A stretch of 64,000 nt of DNA from assembly GCF_030813435.1 (NCBI RefSeq), contig NZ_JAUSUG010000007.1, positions 62,001 through 126,000 of the forward strand, given 5' to 3'. Below the pieces are notes generated by a model that saw nothing but the letters and a program-made list of their open reading frames with translations, was not told the DNA's origin and did not search any database. Position 1 is the first letter of the stretch; each line of letters opens with the position of its first letter. Made by a program: the position numbers and the translations under genes. Below are positions 1 to 10,671 of this stretch, piece after piece. The stretch is from Evansella vedderi (lineage in GTDB: Bacteria; Bacillota; Bacilli; Bacillales; Salisediminibacteriaceae).

Positions 1-702
1 TTTTCCTAAGTACATAACAATGATACGATCCGATATATGACGAACTACCCCTAAATCATGGGATATAAATAGGTAGGTTAGGTTAAACTCCCTTTGGAAT
101 TTCTTTAATAGATTTAATACTTGTGCCTGAATAGAAACGTCCAGTGCAGAAACCGCCTCGTCACAAATAATTAATTTAGGATCAACGGATAACGCTCGTG
201 CGATACCAATTCTTTGTCTCTGTCCACCGGAAAATTCATGTGGAAATCTATCAGCTTGGAATGGTTTTAGTCCAACTGTTTCCATTAGCTCTGCGATACG
301 ATCATTTCTTTCCGACCTTGGGACCACGTTTTGAATTTCCATAGCTTCGTTTAGTATTTGTCGTACCGTTTGACGAGGGTTTAATGAAGCATATGGGTCC
401 TGGAAAATAATTTGCATGTCTTTTCTCGTGCGTCGCAATTTGCTTTTACTCAAGGAAACGATATCTTCTCCATTAAACTCTACTTTTCCATCCGTTGGTT
501 CATCTAATCGTAAAATGGCACGGCCAGTTGTTGACTTACCACAGCCTGATTCCCCTACGATACTTACAGTTTCACCTTCGTAAACGGTAAAGGTTACATC
601 ATCTACAGCTTTTACATGGTTAATAGTCCGGCCGAATATACCACCTTTAATAGGGAAGTACTGTTTTAAATTTTCTACTTTTAAGAGCTCTTTACGGTTC
701 AT
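1..702 (-). CDS. Oligopeptide/dipeptide ABC transporter ATP-binding protein, OppF/DppF type (partial, C-terminus outside window)
   Basis: The frame is open from the ATG at 702-700 to the left edge, giving 234 codons of a protein that is normally about 320-340 residues. It shows Walker A (GESGCGKST), Q-loop (IIFQDPYASLNPRQ), signature (FSGGQRQRIGIARAL), Walker B (LIICDEAVSALD) and H-loop (FISHDLGVV). These are the marks of the OppF/DppF ATPase, which energises peptide import with a partner OppD-type ATPase. Its start lies inside the 3' end of the upstream oppD-like gene (11-bp overlap), so the two are probably translationally coupled. It is the fourth gene of a permease-permease-ATPase-ATPase operon. 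Confidence 0.95.
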   Translation of the reverse strand, partial: MNRKELLKVENLKQYFPIKGGIFGRTINHVKAVDDVTFTVYEGETVSIVGESGCGKSTTGRAILRLDEPTDGKVEFNGEDIVSLSKSKLRRTRKDMQIIFQDPYASLNPRQTVRQILNEAMEIQNVVPRSERNDRIAELMETVGLKPFQADRFPHEFSGGQRQRIGIARALSVDPKLIICDEAVSALDVSIQAQVLNLLKKFQREFNLTYLFISHDLGVVRHISDRIIVMYLGK

Positions 703-1708
703 ATACTTTCACCTCCGGGTCACCGGTCCATTCATCAGTATAGATCCAACAGCGAATTTGTTCACCAAGACCAATTTGTTCAAGTTCAGGTAATTCATTA
801 TGGCACTTCTCTGTGGCAAATGGACATCTAGGTGCAAAACGGCATCCAGTTGGCATCTCATCTGGACTTGGTACAGTCCCTTTAATTGGAATTAATTCTT
901 CTTGATCTACGTCACTACGAGGTAGTGAATTTAATAACCCAACAGTATACGGATGTCTTGGGTTCTTAAATAAAGTCCTAACATCAGCATATTCCACTAC
1001 TTTTCCACAATACATCACGGCAACGTAATCGCATGTTTCTGCTACTACCCCTAAATCGTGTGTAATCATAATAACAGACATGCCAAGTTCATCCTGTAAC
1101 TCTTTGATTAATTCTAGTATTTGTGCTTGTATGGTTACGTCTAATGCAGTAGTAGGCTCATCGGCAATGAGCATTTCTGGTCTGCATGCTAAAGCCATTG
1201 CAATCATTACCCGCTGGCGCATACCTCCAGACAATTCGAATGGATATTGATCAATTCTTTTCTCTGGAGAGGGGATACCTACAAGCTTTAGCATTTCAAT
1301 TACTTTTCTCTTGCTTTCTTTTTTCCCTAACCCTTGGTGGATTTTATAAGATTCGCTGATTTGTTCACCAACGGTATAGGTAGGATTAAGAGATGTCATA
1401 GGTTCTTGGAAAATCATGGAGATCTGATTTCCACGAATTTTTCGCATTTTTCTCTCATTATAGTCTACTAAATTATCTCCTTTATAGAGGATTTGTCCTC
1501 CCTTAATTTTACCTGGATTATCTATCAATTTTAGTATAGATAGGGCTGTAATACTTTTACCGGAGCCAGATTCACCAACAATTCCTATCGTTTTCCCTTT
1601 AGGTACATCGAAGGTAACTCCATCGACTGCCTTTACTTCACTGCCATCGTCTATAAAAAACGATGTTTGTAAATCCTTCACACTTAAAATATTTTCTTCT
1701 TTGCCCAT
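692..1708 (-). CDS. Oligopeptide/dipeptide ABC transporter ATP-binding protein, OppD/DppD type
   Basis: A full-length 338-residue nucleotide-binding subunit of a peptide importer. Walker A is GESGSGKS near residue 45, the Q-loop is [12 protein letters not shown], the signature is [15 protein letters not shown], and Walker B is [12 protein letters not shown] with the H-loop ITHDLGVV. The C-terminal oligo_HPY region carries [15 protein letters not shown], a Cys cluster typical of OppD/DppD ATPases. The gene sits 21 bp downstream of the DppB-like permease gene and overlaps the following OppF-like gene. It acts at the inner face of the membrane. The substrate (di- or oligopeptide, or nickel) cannot be told from the sequence. 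Confidence 0.95.
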   Translation of the reverse strand: MGKEENILSVKDLQTSFFIDDGSEVKAVDGVTFDVPKGKTIGIVGESGSGKSITALSILKLIDNPGKIKGGQILYKGDNLVDYNERKMRKIRGNQISMIFQEPMTSLNPTYTVGEQISESYKIHQGLGKKESKRKVIEMLKLVGIPSPEKRIDQYPFELSGGMRQRVMIAMALACRPEMLIADEPTTALDVTIQAQILELIKELQDELGMSVIMITHDLGVVAETCDYVAVMYCGKVVEYADVRTLFKNPRHPYTVGLLNSLPRSDVDQEELIPIKGTVPSPDEMPTGCRFAPRCPFATEKCHNELPELEQIGLGEQIRCWIYTDEWTGDPEVKVYEP

Positions 1709-1729
1709 AGAAATACACCTACCTTTCTA

Positions 1730-2653
1730 TTACCCATTTAAATCAATACGTTTATTTAGGTATCTATACGATATATCTACAATTAAATTTACAAGAACGA
1801 ACATAATGGAAATGACGATAATACTAGCTTGAACAGCTGGAAAATCTCTTGCCATGATAGAATCAATGACATATCTTCCCATACCGTTGATTGCGAATAC
1901 GGTTTCAGTTAATACCGTACCACTTAACAAAGTTCCGAATTGTAGACCTGTAACAGTAACTACTGGAATTAAAGCATTTTTAAGAGCATGGCGATAAATA
2001 ATAACACGTTCACGAACCCCTTTTGCTCGTGCTGTACGAATATAATCCTGTGAAATAACCTCTAGCATACTTGATCTGGTCATTCTAGCTATGACGGCTG
2101 CACCGGCAGTACCAAGGGTAATAACTGGTAGTACTACTTGACCTGGAGAACCCCAACCTGTTGGTGGGAACCAACCTAGATTGATAGAAAACCATTGCAT
2201 TAACATTAAGCCTAACCAGAAGTTTGGCATAGATAGACCAAATAAAGCAACGAGCATAATGGCTACATCGGCAAAAGAATACTTTCGAACTGCCGAGACA
2301 ATTCCAGCAATAATACCCATGAAGATACTCAATAAGGTACTATATATGGCTAGCTCAATGGTCACCCAAAACTTTGGTCTTAACTCGTCAATAATCGGTA
2401 AACTATTTCGCATGGAAACACCGAAATCCAAAGTTACTACTTTCTTCAAAAAGTTCACATATTGAACAGGTAATGGATCATGTAATCCAAGTCGCTTTTC
2501 AATTCTTTCTACCACTTCTGGTGGTGCCGTTTCTCCTGCCATAAGCTGCGCTGGATTACCAGGAGTCAGGTGCATCATCAAAAATACTAATATCGTCACA
2601 CCAAACAGAACAGGTATTAATTGAAATATCCGACGTATTATATAAGTTATCAT
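1730..2653 (-). CDS. Peptide ABC transporter permease, DppB/OppB family
   Basis: A 307-residue inner-membrane permease with an N-terminal helix (ITYIIRRIFQLIPVLFGVTI) and the long periplasmic-type segment of DppB proteins (LTPGNPAQLMAGETAPPE). The EAA-type cytoplasmic loop is DYIRTARAKGVRERVIIYRHALKN, which contacts the ATPases. Length and helix pattern match the family. It lies 17 bp downstream of the DppC-like gene and 21 bp upstream of the OppD-like gene. It forms the translocation pore with the DppC-like partner. Confidence 0.95.
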   Translation of the reverse strand: MITYIIRRIFQLIPVLFGVTILVFLMMHLTPGNPAQLMAGETAPPEVVERIEKRLGLHDPLPVQYVNFLKKVVTLDFGVSMRNSLPIIDELRPKFWVTIELAIYSTLLSIFMGIIAGIVSAVRKYSFADVAIMLVALFGLSMPNFWLGLMLMQWFSINLGWFPPTGWGSPGQVVLPVITLGTAGAAVIARMTRSSMLEVISQDYIRTARAKGVRERVIIYRHALKNALIPVVTVTGLQFGTLLSGTVLTETVFAINGMGRYVIDSIMARDFPAVQASIIVISIMFVLVNLIVDISYRYLNKRIDLNG

Positions 2654-2670
2654 AATAGTTGCACCCCTCT

Positions 2671-3588
2671 CTAATTTTTCATTTTTGGATCTAACGCATC
2701 TCGAAGACCATCACCAAAGATATTAAAGGCTAGAACTACTACCAAAATTGCAAGGCCAGGGAATAAGGTTATATGACCTGCATCTCTCATGAAGCCCCGT
2801 CCGTCATTTAACATGGCCCCCCACTCAGGTGTTGGTGGCTGGGCACCTAAACCTAAGAAGGAAAGACCAGCAGCAGTTAATACTGCCGTTGCAATGTATA
2901 ATGTGGCATTTACAATAATAGGGGACATAACATTTGGTAAAATATGTTTGAAAATAATTCGACCATCTTTCGCCCCAAGTGCACGAATAGCATCAATGTA
3001 TTCTAGTTTTTTAGTGGCGAGAGTAGAGCCTCGAACAATTCGTGCAAAGCCAGGGACAGAATAAACGGCTACAGCAATAGTTACATTTACTAAGCTTCCT
3101 CCTAATATGCTTACGATAGCTAATGCTAATAGAATTCCAGGGAATGCTAAAAGAACATCGATGATCCTCATAATCACAGCATCCACTTTTCCTCCGTAAT
3201 AGCCCGAAATAATTCCAAGTGGAACCCCGACGAGTGCTCCCATGAAAACGGAAACAAAACCAATTCCTAACGTTAAGATCATACCGTGAAGAATTCTAGA
3301 AAATATATCCCTTCCCATATGATCTGCACCAAACCAGTACTCAGCTGAAGGCCCTTGGAATCGATCGGGCAAATTTACGGCACTTGGAGAATGTGGTGTA
3401 ATTGTTATTCCAAACAACTGAAATACATGTACAATGATGGAAACAACAATTAAAAACAGAATTACGTAAAAGCTAATTAAAGCAGCTTTATTTTTCTTAA
3501 AGCGCTTAATTAAATCTTTCCTGGCTTTTACTCTTGGATTTAAACTTGCGTTGGTTGTTACTGCTGCTTGTACAGCAGGATCGCTCAT
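2671..3588 (-). CDS. Peptide ABC transporter permease, DppC/OppC family
   Basis: A 305-residue membrane permease and the first gene of the minus-strand operon. It has a cytoplasmic N-terminal extension (OppC_N), one helix, then the motif FGADHMGRDIFSRILHG diagnostic of DppC/OppC. The EAA loop is EYIDAIRALGAKDGRIIFKHILPN, and GLGAQPPTPEWGAML lies near the C-terminus. Its ribosome binding site (GGGGGGCTT just upstream on the minus strand) is acceptable. The promoter must lie in the 426-bp region shared with the divergent binding-protein gene. Confidence 0.95.
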   Translation of the reverse strand: MSDPAVQAAVTTNASLNPRVKARKDLIKRFKKNKAALISFYVILFLIVVSIIVHVFQLFGITITPHSPSAVNLPDRFQGPSAEYWFGADHMGRDIFSRILHGMILTLGIGFVSVFMGALVGVPLGIISGYYGGKVDAVIMRIIDVLLAFPGILLALAIVSILGGSLVNVTIAVAVYSVPGFARIVRGSTLATKKLEYIDAIRALGAKDGRIIFKHILPNVMSPIIVNATLYIATAVLTAAGLSFLGLGAQPPTPEWGAMLNDGRGFMRDAGHITLFPGLAILVVVLAFNIFGDGLRDALDPKMKN

Positions 3589-4014
3589 AATAAGCCCCCC
3601 TTATTTTTATTTATCTAAAGTTTTTTTCATAAAAAAACTATAAAAAACGTTGGAACTGTACAATACCTATTTCTATGTTACTTTTCTAAAGTAATGTTGC
3701 TTGGAAAATACGAGTATTATGTATTTTATTATTTGTTAGTCAATTTTTCCGATAGTTTATTATATTCCGAAAAACAAATAAACACTTTTGTCATATATAG
3801 TTTCTCTTATAATGAAATTGCACATTAAATATTACTTAATAGTGAAGAGCTTACTTTTCGACACGTTTCTACTAATAGGAACAGTAACTACTAATCTATT
3901 TCAAATTATAATATAATTTTTTAAAAAAACAATCTTGATTAAATTTTCCAAAAATTATATATTATTTGTAGCCTTATAAATAGGCAACATTAAAGAATTT
4001 AAGGGGGTAAAAAA
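3589..4014. other. Divergent intergenic region between the peptide permease operon and its binding protein
   Basis: These 426 bp are very AT-rich and hold no reading frame I can support. They must carry the promoters for both divergent units. A plus-strand promoter is annotated separately. I could not single out a convincing minus-strand promoter. No clear regulator palindrome was seen. Confidence 0.6.
3935..3963 (+). promoter_or_regulatory. Predicted sigma-A promoter of the peptide-binding protein gene
   Basis: A -35 box TTGATT at 3935-3940 and a -10 box TATATT at 3958-3963 are separated by 17 bp. They lie about 50 bp before the start codon at 4015, which has a strong AAGGGGGT ribosome binding site. 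This is a consensus-based prediction only. Confidence 0.5.
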
Positions 4015-5742
4015 ATGAAGACAAAATTTGCTTGGATTTTTGCTTTAATGCTTGGTTTCATCCTAGTGTTATCAGCGTGTGCCGGAACTGGTGACGTTGA
4101 ACCATCAGACGGTGGTGCAGACGAAGATGAAACTGAAGAAACTGGTGATGACAATGGTGGCGATGATGCTGCTGTAGACAGCGATGGTGACAATATCGTT
4201 ATTGCTGTATCTTCTGATCTAGTATCACTTGATCCCCACGGAAACAACGATGTTCCATCTAGTAATGTTCGTTCTAACCTTTATGAAACTTTAGTAAAAC
4301 AAAATGAAAACATGGAAATTGTTGAAGGTCTTGCTACAGACTGGGAGCCAGTGGGCGACAATGCTTGGAAATTCACTTTACGTGAAGGTGTTAAATACCA
4401 TGATGGCACTGAGTTTACAGCTGCTGACGTTAAGGCAAACTTAGAACGAGTTCTTGACCCAGCAATTGCTTCTCCACGTGCTTTCTTATTCAACATGATT
4501 ACTGACGTTACAGTTGAAAGTGATTATGAGGTTGTTATTACAACAGAATATCCATTCGCACCTTTACTTTCTCACTTAGCACATGATGCTGGTGGTATGT
4601 TAAGTAATGCTGTTATTGAAGAGGATTATGCACAAGCTCTTGAGGCAGCAGGTTTAGATCTTACTGTTGAAGAGTACTATGAGTTACGCGCTGCCGGCGG
4701 TGATGAATTTGAAGAGGTTGTAGGTGAAATTGCTGAGCATGTTGGATTATATGCTGCTCAACATCCATATGGTACTGGTTTCTTCAAATTAGAGAGTCGT
4801 AATTCCGGTGAGCAAACAGTTCTTTCCCGATTTGAAGATTATTGGGGAGAAAATGCAAAGCCAGCAACAGTTACATTTAAAGTTGTTCCAGAACCAGCAG
4901 CTCGTGTAGCTGAGCTAGAAACTGGTTATTCTCACATTGCTGATCCGATTCAGCCTACAGATAAGAATTACGTGAATGACCATGCAGATACATTTGTAAA
5001 TGTTCAAGAATCTGTAAGTTTATCTTATGTTGGATTCAACACTCAAAAAGCACCATTTGACGATCCTAAAGTGCGTCAGGCAATTTCTTTAATCGTTGAC
5101 CAAGAAGCAATTATTGAAGGAATCTATCAAGGTAATGGTATTCCAGCAGTTGGACCATTAGCACCTGATGTATTCGGTTATGATCCAGAAGTAGACGGAT
5201 TACTTCATGATCTAGACCGCGCCCGTGAATTACTTGAGGAAGCTGGATACGCAGATGGATTCTCAACTACTATTTGGACAAATGATAACGAGCAACGCGT
5301 TGAAACTGCTCTCTATATTCAGCACGTATTAGGTGAATTTAATATTGATGTTGAAATCGAGGAGCTTGAGTGGGGTGCTTACTTAGAGAGAACTGCTAAT
5401 GGTGAGCATGACATGTTCATCCTTGGTTGGTCTACTGTAACAGCAGATGCTGACTACGGTATGTATGCATTATTACACTCTTCTATGCATGGATCACCTG
5501 GTAACCGTTCATTCTTATCTGATGATACACTTGATGAATTACTAGATGCTGGTCGTCGTGAGACGGATCCAGATGCACGTCTAGCAATCTATCGTGAAGC
5601 ACAAGATCTTTTAGTTGATCTTGCTCCAATGATCTATGTTCACCATCAAAACTATTTGACTGGTGTTAGAAACGAAGTTCAAGGATTCTGGGTAGACGCA
5701 TTGGGAATCTATCAATTAAAGGATGTTACATTATCTAATTAA
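4015..5742 (+). CDS. Peptide ABC transporter substrate-binding lipoprotein (SBP_bac_5 family)
   Basis: A 575-residue lipoprotein. The signal peptide ends in the lipobox LSAC near residue 21-24 and is followed by an acidic, low-complexity linker (many D/E/G) of about 40 residues. The body is a family 5 extracellular solute-binding domain: VSSDLVSLDPHGNND, then WKFTLREGVKYHDGTEFTAADVKANLERVLDP, then FKVVPEPAARVAELETG. It captures peptides outside the membrane and hands them to the divergently encoded permease/ATPase operon. It is transcribed alone and ends at a strong terminator. The acidic linker is compatible with a salt-tolerant or alkaliphilic lifestyle, but that is inference. Confidence 0.95.
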   Translation: MKTKFAWIFALMLGFILVLSACAGTGDVEPSDGGADEDETEETGDDNGGDDAAVDSDGDNIVIAVSSDLVSLDPHGNNDVPSSNVRSNLYETLVKQNENMEIVEGLATDWEPVGDNAWKFTLREGVKYHDGTEFTAADVKANLERVLDPAIASPRAFLFNMITDVTVESDYEVVITTEYPFAPLLSHLAHDAGGMLSNAVIEEDYAQALEAAGLDLTVEEYYELRAAGGDEFEEVVGEIAEHVGLYAAQHPYGTGFFKLESRNSGEQTVLSRFEDYWGENAKPATVTFKVVPEPAARVAELETGYSHIADPIQPTDKNYVNDHADTFVNVQESVSLSYVGFNTQKAPFDDPKVRQAISLIVDQEAIIEGIYQGNGIPAVGPLAPDVFGYDPEVDGLLHDLDRARELLEEAGYADGFSTTIWTNDNEQRVETALYIQHVLGEFNIDVEIEELEWGAYLERTANGEHDMFILGWSTVTADADYGMYALLHSSMHGSPGNRSFLSDDTLDELLDAGRRETDPDARLAIYREAQDLLVDLAPMIYVHHQNYLTGVRNEVQGFWVDALGIYQLKDVTLSN

Positions 5743-5760
5743 TGGTTAATATTAATATAC

Positions 5761-5807
5761 AAAAACCTCCTATTGTGGCTTTGCTTCACTTTAGGAGGTT
5801 TTGTTTT
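5761..5807 (+). terminator. Rho-independent terminator after the binding-protein gene
   Basis: The arms AAACCTCCTA and TAGGAGGTTT form a 10-bp stem with a loop of about 19 nt, followed by TTGTTTT. Confidence 0.85.
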
Positions 5808-5912
5808 GGGGTCATCCTATACCTCTCTATAAACCTAAATTCCTTCCTAATGAATTTCATAAACCATTATAAAAAAACAAATAGTATAGATAAGGAAGGG
5901 AAGTGATGTTTA

Positions 5913-6065
5913 GTGGAAAAAGATCATAAGAAGACGGCACCAAATGTCTCAGGGAGTTTTCAAGTATCAAGTGAAAAACAGCAAGAGGGACTTAAAGATC
6001 TTAAGGAAGAAAAAAAGTTAGACGAAGAATCCTTGTATTATGCTCGTTTGTTTATGGAAGATTGA
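5913..6065 (+). CDS. Small hypothetical protein (50 aa)
   Basis: A GTG-started frame preceded by the purine-rich AAGGAAGGGAAG about 8 nt upstream encodes 50 residues. The protein is hydrophilic and charged (SGSFQVSSEKQQEGLKDLKE, then ESLYYARLFMED), has no cysteine and no membrane segment, and looks soluble and probably helical. It is isolated between a terminator and the TPP riboswitch. I do not recognise the family. The start codon is the main uncertainty. Confidence 0.55.
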   Translation: MEKDHKKTAPNVSGSFQVSSEKQQEGLKDLKEEKKLDEESLYYARLFMED

Positions 6066-6223
6066 GGTATTTGGGTAGAAATATGTTTTTTTAGCTCCCC
6101 CTAAACTTGAGATAAGGGGGAGTGGTTCCATAAAAGTTTATTATAATAACCACCAAGCTGATGTTCATTCATCAATAAAGGATTCACTATATTGGTTATT
6201 TTGTATAAATTTTCAAAAAACGC

Positions 6224-6252
6224 TTGACTCACTATGTGTAAATTGGTATTTT
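6224..6252 (+). promoter_or_regulatory. Predicted sigma-A promoter upstream of the TPP riboswitch
   Basis: A -35 TTGACT (6224-6229) and a -10 TATTTT (6247-6252) are 17 bp apart and end about 30 bp before the riboswitch aptamer. Confidence 0.5.
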
Positions 6253-6284
6253 TTATATATAATTAAATATTATAGTTGTTGAAG

Positions 6285-6391
6285 TTCTACTAGGGGAGTC
6301 CAAAATAGCATGGACTGAGAAAGGGATGCATTTTTTTAATTCCTTGACCCTTTGAACCTGATCTGGGTTATACCAGCGTAGGGAAGTAGTA
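6285..6391 (+). promoter_or_regulatory. TPP riboswitch (THI element) controlling thiC
   Basis: The conserved THI-box landmarks appear in order: CTACTAGGGGAGTC at 6287, GGACTGAGAAAGGG, then GACCCTTTGAACCTGATCTGG, and the 3' end GCGTAGGGAAGTAG. The P1 closing stem is CTACT (6287-6291) with AGTAG (6385-6389). Known biology of the family: thiamine pyrophosphate binding stops expression of the downstream thiamine gene. An intrinsic terminator follows about 80 nt later, so control is probably at transcription termination. Confidence 0.97.
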
Positions 6392-6469
6392 TAAATCAAT
6401 GAAGGGGAATTTTGCTTAAATTATTGTACAGACATTATTTTATTGCCTTTTATTGCTATTTGTACATCC

Positions 6470-6506
6470 AATCGGGTTCTGAATTATCAGAATCCGATTT
6501 TTTTTC
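6470..6506 (+). terminator. Attenuator terminator of the thiC riboswitch
   Basis: AATCGGGTTCTGA and TCAGAATCCGATT form a long stem followed by a run of eight or nine T. It lies between the TPP aptamer and thiC, the expected position for the OFF-state expression platform. Confidence 0.9.
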
Positions 6507-6518
6507 GCTATGGTGTAA

Positions 6519-8333
<1,815 letters not shown>

Positions 8334-8420
8334 TAATCCAGATCCTTATTGTATAATGATGGGCTTTATGTGATAGACCTCTTCTATTTTGGTTATAATA
8401 AAAGAGGGAGGTTTTCAGAT

Positions 8421-8624
8421 ATGGAAGTTACATTTAGGCGTGAGCTAACGAGCGGTGAAAGGGAGCAGATAAGACAATTTGTTGGCTACTACCGTGGAAT
8501 TGCGAGCTTTAAAGGTGACTGTATAATGGAAGTGAAACCTAAAGAAGCCTTTTCGGAAGCTGAGTTACTTGCTACATTAAAATCTTTGGATATTCCCATA
8601 GATAACGTTGATGTTTTGTCATAA
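8421..8624 (+). CDS. Small hypothetical protein (67 aa)
   Basis: I chose the ATG at 8421 because AGGGAGG lies 9 nt upstream. A longer frame from 8349 lacks such a site. The product (MEVTFRRELTSGEREQIRQF...) is soluble, with one Cys in GDCIMEV and no recognisable motif. A TATAAT-like box just before the ribosome binding site suggests its own promoter. The stop codon lies within the loop of the following terminator. Function unknown. Confidence 0.6.
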   Translation: MEVTFRRELTSGEREQIRQFVGYYRGIASFKGDCIMEVKPKEAFSEAELLATLKSLDIPIDNVDVLS

Positions 8625-8640
8625 CATCAACGTTTTTTTT
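8604..8640 (+). terminator. Rho-independent terminator overlapping the stop codon of the 67-aa gene
   Basis: AACGTTGATGTT and AACATCAACGTT form a perfect 12-bp stem with a 7-nt loop, followed by eight T. The 5' arm encodes the last residues of the preceding gene. Confidence 0.9.
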
Positions 8641-8676
8641 AGTAGGGAAACTTTTACACTTATATATTGGTGATAT

Positions 8677-10452
8677 ATGCACATCCCTAAAAAAAGAAGT
8701 GGCTATTTCTTTAACTTGGTAGAAATGGGGGTGTTTCTTACGGGCAATCGAACAATAATCCTAATATTACTTATTTCATTATTATCTGCCTGTACACAGC
8801 AAAATCAACTAAATAATGAATGGAGTCTTCAGCAGGAAGGTGAAAATAGCTATTCTTTAGAACAAGATGTCGGTGTAGACGAAGAAGGTTCGAGAAGGAT
8901 TTTGACAGAAAATAACGTCCAGCAACAAACGGATGGAGAAGTCCAACTAGAAGAGAATGATGAAAGATATAATAAGCTTACAATTGGTGAGAATAAGGAT
9001 CTAACGATTGACTATAATGAGGATTTCCTTGGAAAGTTAGAAATGGAAATGGGAAGGGAATATAATGGAGCAAATACACCAGACGTGCCAGGTGCTTTAA
9101 GTGGAAGTGGTGTTAATTTAGTGGTAGATGGTGCTAGGTTAAATCTTAGCCCTACTCCATTGCTTGATAACGGCAATACGTTAATTCCAATTCGTGCTAT
9201 TTCCACTCACTTCGGAGCAGGGGTTTCTTGGGACGAAAGGACAAGAACCGTTGGGATTCGGAAGGGTGATACCAATATATCCTTTGTTGTTGGATCAACG
9301 TTAGCTAGGGTTAATGGAAGACAAGTATCCGTCCCACCATCAAGAATTATTAATGGCTCTACTTTCGTTCCAATTCGATTTATATCTGAGACCTTCGGTT
9401 ATGAAGTTCAATGGAACAATGGGTCTCGAACCGTTTCCATTGATACAACACCGAAGACAAATAACACAACACCAAGCCCCACTTCCCCACAAACACCTAC
9501 TACCTACACAGTTGTAGCTGGGGATAGTTTATGGAGTATTGCTAATCGATTTGGTTTAACAGTAGATGAGCTACGTTCATTAAATAATTTAACTGGGGAT
9601 ACGATACGGGTTGGTCAAACCCTGATAATTTCTCGTAACGGTAGTCAACAGGAGTCTACACCAGAACAAACACAGATGCAAAATTATACGGTCGTTTCTG
9701 GAGATTCACTAAGTGGCATAGCTAGCCGTTTTAATACTACAGTAAATGCAATTAAAACAAAAAATAATTTAACTTCTGATGTTATTCGAGTGGGACAAGT
9801 TTTACGAATTCCTGGTGCGGGTAGCGGAGGATCCCCCAACCAATCACCACAACAAGGGGTAACTAAGACATATATAACACATACGGTACGATCTGGAGAT
9901 AATGCTTGGAATTTAAGTATTCAATATGGCATCCCAATGCTTGAATTATTAAAAGAAAATAATTTAACTATTAATAGCGTACTGCAGGTAGGTCAACGTC
10001 TTACCATTCCCGTTTACGACGTCCCAGTCAGACCTGTTGTGAGTTCAAGACATGGGGAACTATTAGATTGGTGGACTGAAGCTAGATATGTATTTCCAAT
10101 TGGTAGGGATGCTACAATAACAGACTTTGCTACAGGGACAACCTTTAGGGTAAGGCACACCATGGGTGGTAACCACGCAGATGCAGAACCTATTACTTCC
10201 ACTGATGCTCAAACAATGAGGCAAGTATGGGGAGGTAACTTCTCTTGGACTCCTAGGGCAGTCATAGTCTCAGTCGATGGAAGACGGTTAGCTGCAGCTA
10301 TGCACTCCTTTCCACATGGAGATCATTCCATAAGAACCAATAATTATAATGGGCACTTCTGTATTCACTTTCTAAACAGTACAAGACATAATGATGGGTT
10401 AATTCAAGATTCTATGCAGCGGCAAGTTCGTATTGCTGCGGGGGTTAATTAG
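8677..10452 (+). CDS. Lipoprotein with a stalk domain, three LysM domains and a C-terminal Cys-His domain
   Basis: A 591-residue exported protein. The signal ends in the lipobox LSAC, so it is probably membrane-anchored. After an acidic linker come a copper-amine-oxidase-N-like stalk domain (about residues 146-256, with LIPIRAIS and FVPIRFIS repeats) and three LysM domains (about 275-319, 335-380 and 400-446) that bind peptidoglycan. A C-terminal domain (about 456-590) carries GNHADAEP, PHGDHSI and GHFCIHFLNS; C562 and H560/H564 look catalytic. The domain order suggests a cell-wall enzyme, but the C-terminal activity is unproven. The start is uncertain: 8677 has only a weak ribosome binding site, and an ATG at 8725 is possible. 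A strong terminator follows. Confidence 0.85.
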   Translation: MHIPKKRSGYFFNLVEMGVFLTGNRTIILILLISLLSACTQQNQLNNEWSLQQEGENSYSLEQDVGVDEEGSRRILTENNVQQQTDGEVQLEENDERYNKLTIGENKDLTIDYNEDFLGKLEMEMGREYNGANTPDVPGALSGSGVNLVVDGARLNLSPTPLLDNGNTLIPIRAISTHFGAGVSWDERTRTVGIRKGDTNISFVVGSTLARVNGRQVSVPPSRIINGSTFVPIRFISETFGYEVQWNNGSRTVSIDTTPKTNNTTPSPTSPQTPTTYTVVAGDSLWSIANRFGLTVDELRSLNNLTGDTIRVGQTLIISRNGSQQESTPEQTQMQNYTVVSGDSLSGIASRFNTTVNAIKTKNNLTSDVIRVGQVLRIPGAGSGGSPNQSPQQGVTKTYITHTVRSGDNAWNLSIQYGIPMLELLKENNLTINSVLQVGQRLTIPVYDVPVRPVVSSRHGELLDWWTEARYVFPIGRDATITDFATGTTFRVRHTMGGNHADAEPITSTDAQTMRQVWGGNFSWTPRAVIVSVDGRRLAAAMHSFPHGDHSIRTNNYNGHFCIHFLNSTRHNDGLIQDSMQRQVRIAAGVN

Positions 10453-10460
10453 TTAGATAG

Positions 10461-10494
10461 GAGGACCTGTGAAAGTAATTTCACAGGTCCTTCT
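10461..10494 (+). terminator. Rho-independent terminator after the LysM lipoprotein gene
   Basis: GGACCTGTGAAA and TTTCACAGGTCC form a 12-bp stem with a short loop, followed by TTCTTC. Confidence 0.8.
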
Positions 10495-10589
10495 TCGGAT
10501 CCGACATTATATGCGAGGTCTCTGGTATTGATTAGTATTGGTTTAATATGGTTGACATCGATCTTTACAACGCCTGAAGTCATAATTGT

Positions 10590-10620
10590 GAACTGATATT
10601 TAAATATTAGTTCCTTTTTT
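10590..10620 (+). terminator. Terminator-like palindrome upstream of the DUF2071 remnant
   Basis: GAACTGATATTT and AAATATTAGTTC form a 12-bp stem with one G-T pair and almost no loop, followed by CTTTTTT. It comes after a region with no clear gene, so it may be a second terminator for the LysM lipoprotein transcript. Confidence 0.5.
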
Positions 10621-10671
10621 GTTTGATTCATTTCTTTTGGTTATATACTAATAATGGAAGGGGGATGAGAA

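Noticed and set aside
6092-6123. Inverted repeat CTCCCCCT/AGGGGGAG
   Set aside because: The T run is before, not after, the stem on the plus strand, and an A run follows on the minus strand, so it is not a usable terminator. Purpose unknown.
8349-8420. Longer start for the 67-aa gene
   Set aside because: The upstream part contains a promoter-like TATAAT and the ribosome binding site of the ATG at 8421, so it is unlikely to be coding.
10449-10631. Minus-strand 60-codon frame with a fairly protein-like translation
   Set aside because: It runs through two hairpin terminators and overlaps the end of the LysM lipoprotein gene, with no good ribosome binding site.
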